DNA of 42,641 nt, from the NCBI GenBank assembly GCA_017551025.1, contig JAFZNG010000024.1, positions 1 to 42,641 of the forward strand. The letters are read 5' to 3'. Positions within the stretch are counted from its first letter, which is position 1. Each line of letters starts with the position of its first letter. Under the pieces are notes generated by a model. The model saw only the letters and a list, made by a program, of their open reading frames with translations, searched no databases and had not been told where the DNA came from. This document shows, piece after piece, positions 1-7,200 of the stretch. The translations under genes were made by a program, and so were the position numbers. The DNA comes from Paludibacteraceae bacterium (GTDB taxonomy: Bacteria > Bacteroidota > Bacteroidia > Bacteroidales > Paludibacteraceae).

Positions 1-154
1 GGATGCGGCGCTGCTGTTCGGGCGTGGCGTTCTCGGGGATGCGGGGCGTGGGACGCACGTAGAGGCGTTGTTTGCCGCCGCGTTGCGAGAACAGGAGTCC
101 GCCAAAGGTGCCGGAGAGAGGTCCGATACCGGATTTTAATTGGATAGTTGCCAT
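1..154 (-). CDS. Hypothetical protein, N-terminal part only (runs off the window)
   Basis: An open frame starts at ATG (154-152, minus strand) and runs off the left edge, so only about 51 residues are visible. It begins MATIQLKSGIGPLSGTF and continues with a basic, Gly/Arg-rich stretch (FSQRGGKQRLYVRP) and a Pro/Glu/Gln segment. No signal peptide or membrane segment is visible. I do not recognise the family; similar short basic starts occur in uncharacterised phage-like or accessory proteins of Bacteroidales, which is only an impression. It is the last visible gene of a minus-strand cluster starting near position 1425, separated from the 56-residue gene upstream by an AT heptamer array at 159-190. 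Confidence 0.55.
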   Translation of the reverse strand, partial: MATIQLKSGIGPLSGTFGGLLFSQRGGKQRLYVRPTPRIPENATPEQQRRI

Positions 155-158
155 AGGA

Positions 159-190
159 ATTAAAAATTAAAAATTAAGAATTAAAAATTG
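159..190. repeat. Degenerate heptamer array, unit ATTAAAA
   Basis: About four and a half tandem 7-bp units occur, each ATTAAAA or one substitution away from it. The array fills the spacer between two minus-strand genes and contains the TAA stop of the 56-residue protein. Its complement (TTTTTAA) is the unit of the arrays at 30113, 33889 and 38655. Confidence 0.85.
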
Positions 191-351
191 TCTTCGAGGA
201 AGTGGTCGAAGGTATAGTCGTCGGGTGACCAATCGTTGATGGCGCAGAGGTCGAGGTAGGTGGCATAGTCGGCGGCGCGTGCGTCGAGATACTGATCCCA
301 GCGAGCGTCGGAGAGGAGGTCGAGGGCGAAGTTTTCGTCATAGGTGTTCAT
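181..351 (-). CDS. Small acidic hypothetical protein (56 aa)
   Basis: I chose the ATG at 351, giving a 56-residue protein starting MNTYDENFALDLLSD, because everything upstream in this frame overlaps the 107-residue gene and has shadow-like composition. The product is acidic and rich in Asp, Tyr and Trp (for example NDWSPDDYTFDHFLEDNF at the C terminus) with no signal peptide or membrane segment. It overlaps the upstream gene by 14 bp, which suggests translational coupling. The family is not recognised. The compact acidic composition would fit a small partner or regulator of a neighbouring basic protein, but that is a guess. Confidence 0.55.
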   Translation of the reverse strand: MNTYDENFALDLLSDARWDQYLDARAADYATYLDLCAINDWSPDDYTFDHFLEDNF

Positions 352-661
352 AATATACATTGCCTGTTTTGGGAGTGACCATGCGCCAGCCCGGTTGCTC
401 GGTGGTGGTGTCGAAGCGGGTGTAGTACTGGTCGAAAGTGAGTACTTTATCGTAGGACTTCGGTGCGTTTTCCGCGATGGCACGAACGGGATCAAAGTGA
501 ACGAACTTACCGTTTTTCAATTTGCGATTTATGGAGCAATAGATTTTGCGCTGCTCGTCGAGCGTATAGGTTTCCCATAGTCGCGCGCAGTCAGCTTGTT
601 TCCCCGGTACGATGCCGTGGCTTTCGAGTAGTTGCCATATTTTTTCAAAGGAATCAGTCAT
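338..661 (-). CDS. Hypothetical protein (107 aa)
   Basis: The 107-residue cytosolic protein begins MTDSFEKIWQLLESHGIVPG. The first half looks helical and contains two Cys-flanked segments (GKQADCARLW and IYCSINRKLKNG). The second half is mixed, with FDQYYTRF and a C-terminal MVTPKTGNVYYEHL. No known domain is recognised. The helical start followed by a basic RKLKNGKF stretch could be a nucleic-acid or protein-binding fold, but no helix-turn-helix is clear. It lies downstream of the coiled-coil gene and overlaps the following 56-residue gene, so the three probably share one transcript from the promoter near 1425-1455. Confidence 0.6.
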   Translation of the reverse strand: MTDSFEKIWQLLESHGIVPGKQADCARLWETYTLDEQRKIYCSINRKLKNGKFVHFDPVRAIAENAPKSYDKVLTFDQYYTRFDTTTEQPGWRMVTPKTGNVYYEHL

Positions 662-681
662 AAAAATTAAAAGTTGTTGTT

Positions 682-739
682 GGTGTTGTTGTTACTACCA
701 TCTAAGGGGATTATAGGGGATAGTATTAACAACAACACC
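682..739. repeat. Long inverted repeat, 13-bp perfect arms
   Basis: GGTGTTGTTGTTA (682-694) pairs perfectly with TAACAACAACACC (727-739) around a 32-bp interior that contains GGGGATTATAGGGGA. It lies between the coiled-coil gene and the 107-residue gene. The arms are built from GTT/AAC triplets, so they could have grown by slippage. No U-rich tail follows on the minus strand, so it is not an ordinary terminator; it may be a processing or pausing structure in the polycistronic RNA. Confidence 0.6.
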
Positions 740-829
740 TTGAATTTTTTCTTTTACTTTTGGTTCTTTTCTTTTTCTTTGCAGAAACGATCTGCTTCGC
801 CGTATGCTTTTTCTTTTACGCTCTCCGGT

Positions 830-1309
830 TTAGAGGGCGTCGATAGAGATGTCGTCGTGGATACAATCAGACTTGGGCAGAAGTGTTGCCAGTGCCTGAT
901 CAGACGCCTTGACGTTGTTTTTGGCTTTTTTTACATCGCTCTGGGCAATCGCCAGTTGTGCTTCTGCGTTTTGCAATTTAGCGATGGCTATACGACGTTT
1001 CTCGAGTTCTAGTTCTACTTGCAGATCCTGAGCCGTCTTATCCTCTTCGGATTTCTTCGGAGAGCGGTAGTTCTCCCACGAGTACCACTTGTGGTGCTTG
1101 ACGTTGATGGGTGTGCCATGCCAATCAAGGTGCCCCTTGAACGCGGATCTATTCTCCTTGCGCAGGCGCTCCTTGACCAGGTCAGTCGCCTGTTCACGAA
1201 CGGCATCTGCCAGTTCTTGGAGTTGTTTCGAGCCTTTGGTTGCTGCACTCAGTTGCTTTACCTCGTCGCCCGCCTGGCGAACGTAGGTTTCCAGATTAAT
1301 TGTTGCCAT
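830..1309 (-). CDS. Hypothetical coiled-coil protein (159 aa)
   Basis: I place the start at the ATG at 1309 (MATINLETYVRQ); the frame stays open a little upstream, but that part lies in the repeat leader. The first 60 residues are helical and charged. A short aromatic, basic middle (FKGHLDWHGTPINVKHHKWYSW) follows. Residues from about 85 to 145 form a long amphipathic helix rich in Glu, Lys, Ala and Gln (EKRRIAIAKLQNAEAQLAI), typical of a coiled coil. The tail is acidic. There is no signal peptide and no recognised domain. It is the first gene after a good promoter (1425-1455) and heads the small accessory cluster. Its MATI start resembles that of the partial protein at the window edge. Confidence 0.65.
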   Translation of the reverse strand: MATINLETYVRQAGDEVKQLSAATKGSKQLQELADAVREQATDLVKERLRKENRSAFKGHLDWHGTPINVKHHKWYSWENYRSPKKSEEDKTAQDLQVELELEKRRIAIAKLQNAEAQLAIAQSDVKKAKNNVKASDQALATLLPKSDCIHDDISIDAL

Positions 1310-1322
1310 AATTAAATAACGA

Positions 1323-1375
1323 TTTAACGTGCGTAGCACCTGTTTAACAATTTAACAGTTTAACGTGCGTAGCAC
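1323..1375. repeat. Leader repeat: two 17-bp direct copies plus TTTAAC units
   Basis: The 17-bp word TTTAACGTGCGTAGCAC occurs at 1323-1339 and again at 1359-1375, and TTTAAC units recur in the 19 bp between them. The repeat sits in the 5' untranslated leader of the coiled-coil gene, between its promoter and start codon, so copy number could affect leader structure or translation. Confidence 0.75.
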
Positions 1376-1424
1376 TGATTAGTAATTATGGCTACCGGTA
1401 GCCTTGTTAGCTTGAATTCGGGTG

Positions 1425-1455
1425 CAAAGGTATATGGAAAAAACGAGACCCACAA
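1425..1455 (-). promoter_or_regulatory. Bacteroidetes-type promoter for the small accessory cluster
   Basis: On the minus strand TAccTTTG (1432-1425) is preceded, 20 bp upstream, by TTG (1455-1453), which matches the -7/-33 consensus of Bacteroidetes primary sigma factors. The -33 element lies in the loop of the upstream terminator, so the end of one unit and the start of the next overlap. Confidence 0.7.
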
Positions 1456-1466
1456 AAATGGGCCTC
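1438..1466 (-). terminator. Intrinsic terminator after the 141-aa gene
   Basis: On the minus strand GAGGCCCA and TGGGTCTC form an 8-bp stem (1466-1459 with 1452-1445, one G-U pair) around a 6-nt loop, followed closely by six Ts (1443-1438). It lies downstream of the 141-residue gene. Confidence 0.7.
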
Positions 1467-1542
1467 ATTTACGCAGAGAAACGCAGCATTTACGCAGAAA
1501 TGCGGTTAAACATGCGCACAAAAGCGCAGAAAAACGCAGATG

Positions 1543-1968
1543 TTATTTGCTGCGGTTGTCTTGGAATGTTCGGAGTTTGAAGGGCAAGCCAAAGTGTTCG
1601 TCCAGGAGTCGGTAGAGAAAAGCAGAGGAAAGGTTTTGGGTGTTGAGATAGCCCATCGATTCGTTGAAGCGAATGGTTTTGATGAGCTTGGGTGCGGAGG
1701 TGCATGCGCCCCGCAGTTCATCTTCCACGTTTTGCGCTACACCTTTGTCGTAGGCGGCTTGCGTGATACGTGAGAAGAGGGATGGATGGGTTACGGGTAA
1801 CGGGTTACCGGTTACGGGGTACAGCGAGCTGAGTTCCGAAGCAGAGACAACGTTGATGTTGATGATGATGTTGCCTTCAAAGTCCGGCAGACAATCGATG
1901 ATCAATTTTTTTGATTCATACGCTAAAAATTTTAGTTTAACAATTCTTTTATATACACGAACAAGCAT
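1543..1968 (-). CDS. Hypothetical protein (141 aa) with an internal heptamer array
   Basis: The protein starts MLVRVYKRIVKLKFLAYESK with a basic N terminus and a hydrophobic strand-rich segment (GNIIININVV, residues about 32-41). Residues about 50-61 (YPVTGNPLPVTH) are encoded by a GTTACGG-type tandem array at 1789-1822. The C-terminal 70 residues look like a compact helical domain (LIKTIRFNESMGYLNTQ, then FLYRLLDEHFGLPFKLR). I do not recognise the family. It has its own terminator downstream and no clear promoter, so it may be read with the ATPase gene upstream. The C-terminal domain looks conserved in style and the N-terminal part may be variable. Confidence 0.55.
   Translation of the reverse strand: MLVRVYKRIVKLKFLAYESKKLIIDCLPDFEGNIIININVVSASELSSLYPVTGNPLPVTHPSLFSRITQAAYDKGVAQNVEDELRGACTSAPKLIKTIRFNESMGYLNTQNLSSAFLYRLLDEHFGLPFKLRTFQDNRSK
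1789..1822. repeat. Heptamer array inside a coding sequence, unit GTTACGG
   Basis: About four tandem copies of GTTACGG with single substitutions and one extra base lie within the 141-residue gene and encode its residues 50-61. The same heptamer recurs in an unrelated gene, thiL, at 36071-36093. Confidence 0.75.
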
Positions 1969-2029
1969 CCGCGGATGGGATGCCTGTGTCGTGTTTTCTT
2001 ATGGGATGGGTGGGTGACAATGCGATTAG

Positions 2030-2066
2030 GTGTGAAAATGTTTGTGTAATTAATAGATTTTCACAC
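2030..2066. repeat. Palindromic repeat, copy 1, just after the ATPase stop
   Basis: Perfect 10-bp arms GTGTGAAAAT (2030-2039) and ATTTTCACAC (2057-2066) surround a 17-bp AT-rich loop. It abuts the TAA stop of the ATPase gene (2069-2067). A second copy of the same length, with the same loop size and 28 of 37 identical positions, lies just upstream of the ATPase start at 3513-3549. Confidence 0.85.
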
Positions 2067-3497
2067 TTAATAAATCATATCGTGCATGGTAACTACTTTG
2101 TCGAATACATCGCTATAGCGGCCGTTCACCATACCGTACGGTGCAATGAGTGTGTTGAGCATTGCTTGTGTGGTATTGGTGCGTGCGGCAAAGATAGAGC
2201 TACGTAATCGAATGTAGTCGGCATAGTTGGATGAGACATTAAACGGAGCGCTGTAGTACTTCATTTCGCAGATCATTAACACCTTGTCTTTTCGTTCGAT
2301 AAGCAGATCTATTTGTGCTCCTTTGGCTCCTTTGGCTTTCTCTTCTTCCGTAGGGATATACGACCATGAAGAGACGGAAGTAAGCATACCGCTGATACCC
2401 AAGATACGTTTAATATCATCCACATGCCAGAGGCATACACGTTCAAATGCCAGTCCTTGCCAAGATGTCTGGATTTCCTGTCCTAAAGTATGTTCCCAGA
2501 AATGATTGTCCTGGGTTTGGTTGTCGCGGACAAAATGGAAATAGAACAGGGTATAATTATCTAACAGTTGGAACGAGGTCTCTTTATTCTTCTTGCCGAA
2601 CGCATTATAGTGGCGAATGAAACTGCATTCTTCCAGTTCTTTGAGCGCGGTTTTAAAGGTGGTGTTGTTACTCAGTTTGGCGGCGCTCAGCAACTCACTC
2701 CGCTGCATACCAGCCTTGGCAGTGCCTAATATCTCAACGATTTTGATATAGTAGTTTGCATTCTTAAAGAGCGAGGCATAGAGGGCGTCAAACTCGCTTT
2801 TTAGCACCGCTTGTTCGGCAAAGAAGAGGCGATCGATTGCTTCGGTGAGTGGTTCGCCGCGATCAATGAGTGACCAATAATAAGGCACACCTCCAAACGC
2901 CATATATGCCAAAAAGATGTCTTTGTCACCCAATGCCAGATGGCGTTTTTCTGAATACTGACGACACTCGCGAAGCGTGAACGGACGCAGACTAATGGAG
3001 CGAGTGATACGATTATGTAAGCCGCCTCGACTACGTACGATTTTTTTGAGAATCCACGATGTGGCACTGCCGCAAACGATTAAAACGATATCGTCACGGT
3101 TACTTGCCCATCCATTCCAAAAATGCTCAAAGGCGCTTAGGAATTTGGACTTGTGGGTGTCCAACCACGGCAATTCATCAATGAAGACGATTTTCTTGCC
3201 GGATGGTTTCGTTTCCAGCAAGTCGATGAGACGATGGAAGGCATCCTGCCAATCTTTGGGCATCGCAAAATCCTTCAGTCCATACCGGCGTAATGAATCA
3301 GCAAACTCTTTGAGTTGCTCTTTCTTATTGGCTTTTGCCAAGCCAGCATGTTGGAATGCAAATTTATCTTTGAATGTCTGCCTAATGAGGTATGTTTTAC
3401 CGATACGACGTCGACCATAGACAGCTATAAACTGCGATTCATCCGAATCCATTGCTTGCAACAATTGTCGTTGCTCAAGTTCCCTTCCTATTAACAT
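2067..3497 (-). CDS. AAA ATPase (archaeal-type) with DUF234 nuclease-like C terminus
   Basis: This 476-residue protein matches the ATPase_2/DUF234 family. It has Walker A YGRRRIGKTYLI (about residues 27-38) and Walker B KKIVFIDELPWLD (about 100-112), then a sensor-like VCGSATSW. A winged-helix-like middle is followed by a C-terminal domain with AQIDLLIER...MICEMKYY, the D-x(n)-E-x-K pattern of PD-(D/E)XK nuclease folds. Family members are common in archaea and Bacteroidetes and their function is poorly known; proposals include DNA-processing or defence roles. The gene has its own promoter and is flanked on both sides by near-identical palindromes. The full frame appears intact. It is probably an accessory gene, but no transposase or integrase is visible. 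Confidence 0.85.
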   Translation of the reverse strand: MLIGRELEQRQLLQAMDSDESQFIAVYGRRRIGKTYLIRQTFKDKFAFQHAGLAKANKKEQLKEFADSLRRYGLKDFAMPKDWQDAFHRLIDLLETKPSGKKIVFIDELPWLDTHKSKFLSAFEHFWNGWASNRDDIVLIVCGSATSWILKKIVRSRGGLHNRITRSISLRPFTLRECRQYSEKRHLALGDKDIFLAYMAFGGVPYYWSLIDRGEPLTEAIDRLFFAEQAVLKSEFDALYASLFKNANYYIKIVEILGTAKAGMQRSELLSAAKLSNNTTFKTALKELEECSFIRHYNAFGKKNKETSFQLLDNYTLFYFHFVRDNQTQDNHFWEHTLGQEIQTSWQGLAFERVCLWHVDDIKRILGISGMLTSVSSWSYIPTEEEKAKGAKGAQIDLLIERKDKVLMICEMKYYSAPFNVSSNYADYIRLRSSIFAARTNTTQAMLNTLIAPYGMVNGRYSDVFDKVVTMHDMIY

Positions 3498-3512
3498 ATT
3501 TTGCCCTATTTG

Positions 3513-3549
3513 CTGTGAAAATGTTATTAATTAAAATAGATTTTCACAC
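3513..3549. repeat. Palindromic repeat, copy 2, in the ATPase 5' leader
   Basis: 9-bp arms TGTGAAAAT (3514-3522) and ATTTTCACA (3540-3548) surround a 17-bp loop. It lies between the predicted promoter (-7 at 3568-3561) and the start codon (3497), so it is both a possible operator and an RNA hairpin. It matches the copy at 2030-2066 in arm sequence and loop length. Confidence 0.85.
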
Positions 3550-3560
3550 GTAATCGGCTG

Positions 3561-3592
3561 CAAAGGTACTGTATTTTTTTGAATTGTGCAAA
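3561..3592 (-). promoter_or_regulatory. Promoter of the ATPase gene
   Basis: On the minus strand TAccTTTG (3568-3561) lies exactly 20 bp downstream of TTTG (3592-3589). The predicted transcript would start near 3553, immediately before the palindrome at 3513-3549. Confidence 0.75.
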
Positions 3593-3686
3593 TAAAAATA
3601 CAAAAAAATGCATTTTATTCCGCCACGAACGCTTTGTTTTGGTGTTTCGCGGCGCGTTATAATTCAAATTTTTCTTTTTGGCACAC

Positions 3687-3720
3687 AAAAAAAACGCATC
3701 GCTTCGCAGCGACGCGTTTT
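3687..3720 (-). terminator. Strong terminator at the end of the PUL
   Basis: AAAACGC (3691-3697) pairs with GCGTTTT (3714-3720) and TCGCT with AGCGA inside it, with one mismatch and a 4-nt loop. Eight As at 3687-3694 give the U-tract on the minus strand. It lies about 70 bp past the stop of the small anchored protein and probably ends the PUL transcript. The spacer between it and that stop also holds a weaker hairpin (3752-3777). Confidence 0.8.
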
Positions 3721-3788
3721 CCAACACAAATACATAATTATCACGAAAAACACCTACACTGACTTCTGTCAGCAGGTATAGCTATAGC

Positions 3789-4193
3789 TTAGATTTTTGA
3801 TTCTTGATTGTTGATTTTTCTGCGGCGCAGCGCAACATACCCCGCGAAAGCCAGCGCCATCAGCAAGAGCGGCAGAACGGCATCGTCGAGAGAACCGATC
3901 TGGGTATTCTCGAACGTTTCTGTCGTTTCATGTCCTGTTTCAATACCACTAAAATCGCCCCAGGATCTGCGTATCCCTCCAGGGTGATGCACAGCCGGGC
4001 TATAGGATCCCACCTCAGACACAGTCGCACTATAAGCACTACCGGTAGCCATATAGGCACCACTCGTAGAGCGGAAAGTAGAAGAAGGAGCCTGGTCTCC
4101 GAACGCAGGTTGCTGGGGAGTAGTAATCTGCCCCGTCACAAGGGCTGGAAGTAACCAACCCAATGCGAGAATAATAGCGATTCGTTTTTTCAT
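3789..4193 (-). CDS. Small secreted protein with C-terminal membrane anchor and RRRK tail (134 aa)
   Basis: An N-terminal signal peptide (MKKRIAIILALGWLLPALVTGQ) is followed by a low-complexity Ser/Thr/Gly/Tyr-rich middle with FRSTSGAYMATGSAYSATVS, then a short IGSLDDAV motif, a hydrophobic helix (LPLLLMALAFAGYVAL) and RRRK. This motif-helix-basic layout resembles C-terminal sorting signals of the exosortase or archaeosortase type. Similar small proteins with FRST-type middles occur in Prevotella-like genomes, from general knowledge. It lies 17 bp after the InlB-repeat gene, so the two are surely cotranscribed. The last residues (KINNQESKI) are encoded by a TGATTTT-type heptamer array. Function unknown; it may anchor or assist the large protein. 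Confidence 0.75.
   Translation of the reverse strand: MKKRIAIILALGWLLPALVTGQITTPQQPAFGDQAPSSTFRSTSGAYMATGSAYSATVSEVGSYSPAVHHPGGIRRSWGDFSGIETGHETTETFENTQIGSLDDAVLPLLLMALAFAGYVALRRRKINNQESKI
3791..3818. repeat. Heptamer array at the 3' end of the anchored-protein gene
   Basis: Four tandem 7-bp units related to TGATTTT encode the final residues and reach into the stop codon of the 134-residue protein. Confidence 0.75.
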
Positions 4194-4210
4194 ATCTTGT
4201 TCCTCCTTAC

Positions 4211-7200
4211 TTATTTCACCAAGGTTCCTTGAACGGTATACATCTGGCCATCTCTGTAGATATAAAGTTGGCCATCGATAAGGACTTTGGTTGCCTTCTC
4301 TGCAGGATTACTTATAGCGTCCCATCCGGTAGGTGTGTCCACTATAGTCATGCCGGGTCGTATAGCAACATAAAGCGGCGTAGCAGCATCACTGGCACGA
4401 ATATAACACTCGAACGGCGGAATAGTACGTCCCCCTTCTTCCTCTTCCTCTTCTTCCAATCGCAACCAAGCACCTACTCCATAATCATTATCCAGCATAT
4501 AAGCACCGGGCACCTGGCCACTAACCATCGTGGTATTTCCGTAAACATTGACCACTGTATTATCCGTAGGCGCTTCGCCCGGGGTCATCGTACTTGGCCA
4601 AGAAGAAATAGAGGTTCCAAAGAAGGACACGTACCTATTTTCAAAGTACAGATTCGGCCACTGGATGGTGTACGGGGTATTGGCCACAGGAGTAAAAGCA
4701 CTACTAGTCGGATCTACCCATTCACCAAAGCGAGAAATGGCGATACTATCAACTCCATCCGTCTTGAAATCCGGCGTACGAATCACATAGTGGCCATTAT
4801 AGTACTTGTCTCCAGAGCGGTAGTACGGTACAAGGTCGTAATATCGGCCATCCTCACCGTCCCAGACTCTAACAGCCTCCACGTCGAATGGCAGACAGAG
4901 CGTGTACCATTTCCCAATTTCATCTACCTTCATTCGGTACTCGATGGTAACCGGTATAGCACTTCCAGAATAAGACTCCACACTACCACCTGCAGCCGGA
5001 TGGTGCGTATCTCCATCTGTCTTGTCACCGGTGCGATAGATGACTTTCACCCACTTGGCATAGAGCGTAGCATCATCTTTCTTGGTCCATTTGCTATCTG
5101 ATACATAACCGTCATAGTCAATCAGATGTCCGTTGGCTTCCATCAGCTTATTGGTGCATCCCGTTTCCGCATAAACACGCTCTAAGGTATAACCGGACCA
5201 AACAGGTGCAGTTACCGTAGCGTCTGCGCTGTTGTAGGTAACGGTGACGGAGCCGGGGGTTGTTCCTCCATTTTCATTAATCGTATAGGTTCTTGACCAG
5301 TGGGCATAGAGGTTGACCGTTTCACCGGCATCTTTTATCCATTTGCCTTCACTATCGGTGTAGCCGTCCACATTAGCAATAAGCGAACCGTCGGCATTCG
5401 CCACCTTAACTCCAGGACCGTTCCAATAACCAAGCAAATTCCAACCGGAGAATGCGGCGTGGGATGAAACGTCCAACGAAGTTGCGTCATAGGTTGCCGT
5501 AGCTGAACCGTCGGTGAGATCACCGCCATCGTGGTCGTTATTGAGTTTGACGGAATAGGTCTTGGCGGAGAAGTTGGCGGTAAGTGTACCGGCTGTTCCT
5601 GTACCTTTTCCTTTCAGCGTGACTGTATTGTCATCGTCGCCGCTCTTATCATCTAATTGGAAATCCGGATCTGCTGAAAGGCTCCAACTAGTGAAGGTAT
5701 AACCTGTAGCGGCAGTTGCCACCAATGCACGAGTTGTGGTTACACCGCAGGTAGTAGCCTCGTCCCATGTAAAATCACTTCCGCCTACAGTAATCGTTCC
5801 CTTACCGGTTTTGCCAAGGGTGACAGAGGTGGATTTTTCGGTGAACCGCACATAGACATTTTCATCGTGAGTTACATTGTAATCCGTCCATGAGTTGGCT
5901 GGTTGTTCAGGGAACTCACTGGAATACCCATCATTGGTGTACCATTTAGCAGTATAACCGGTAGCAGGAGTAGCAGTATAAGCGATATCCGAACCATAGT
6001 TAAACCAATCGCCGTTAGAAACAGAACTTGCACTAATGGTCGCCGTCAATGTTCCACCGGTATCGCCGCTATTTGTTGCACTCGTATTGTCAATACCCGC
6101 ATATACATGCCCCATATGCAATTGGTGCGGACGAAGAACAGTAAGTGTTGGGTGTCCACTGCCATCAACAGCCGTTATCTTGAAGATATACTCGCCAGCA
6201 CCACCGGTATAGAGGAACACATCGTTATTGCTATTTTCCATTACCAACGAGGCGTTCTCTTCGAGCACACAGACAGGATCGCATCCGCTACGTCCAAGAT
6301 TGGTGGATGTAGCGAGGTCGTGCACTTGCAGTTTGTAGGTCTTATTTGCCTGCAATGTGCAAGTACGCGTCAGGTCAACAGGGGAAGAACTATTGACGGT
6401 AAACGTCTTCGTATAATCTTTCCAACCTGGCATTCCTCCATTGCCGGAATCATCCTGCAAGGATCCCACAAGGCTGTAGCGCTCTTCAAAGACTGCAGTA
6501 AGAGTTCCGTTATGTTGCGCTTTGATATGAATAGTAGCATCGGTAGAACTATAACCATCTGCACACCACACATCGTAAGCTTCATCTGTTTTGGAGAATT
6601 GCCATTCTTTGAATTTATAGCCTGCTGCAGGCGTTGCGGTGATGTCTCCAGACTCGGTAACAAGTTTTCCGGTAGCAGTAGACGCGGGGCTTGTGGTTCC
6701 TGCTCCGGCAGGCGATACAGCCATAGTTATGGTATAGGGTGTCTCCGTCCATTTGGCGTAGAGCGAGATAGCATAATCATGTATCCAGGTAGGATGACCT
6801 GCACCGTCGTTACTGGTATAGCCGGTAACATCCGCAATCCAGTTTCCGTCTTCATCAATTAGTTTGTTATCAAGAGTAGCACCTGTATTCTCACTCGTCC
6901 AATAACCACCAAACTCATAATGTGCCTTGGTCGGCGTTGAAATCGGCGAGGTCATGTTAGTAGAAGCGTTATAAGTCACGGTGACGCTTGTCGTTCCTGC
7001 TTCATCAGCATCCATGTTTGCAAGATTGATGGTATATGTCTTCGGACCGAACTTAGGATATACCTCAGTATCGGCATTCAAACTGGCGAGTTTGAAAGTA
7101 TTATTGCTATCTTCAATCGTCACGCCTCCCGAACCGCTCGAATAAGCAGATGTGCAAGAAGCATCGCTATACCATCCTTTCACCTCATAACCGGGTGCCG

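Noticed and set aside
2067-3497. ATPase gene as an IS transposase
   Set aside because: Walker A and B plus DUF234-like tail identify an AAA ATPase; the flanking palindromes are direct repeats rather than terminal inverted repeats, and no target-site duplication is evident.
4433-4458. Poly-glutamate run in the InlB-repeat protein as a frameshift or sequencing error
   Set aside because: The frame is open on both sides and codons alternate GAA/GAG, consistent with an ordinary microsatellite in a linker.
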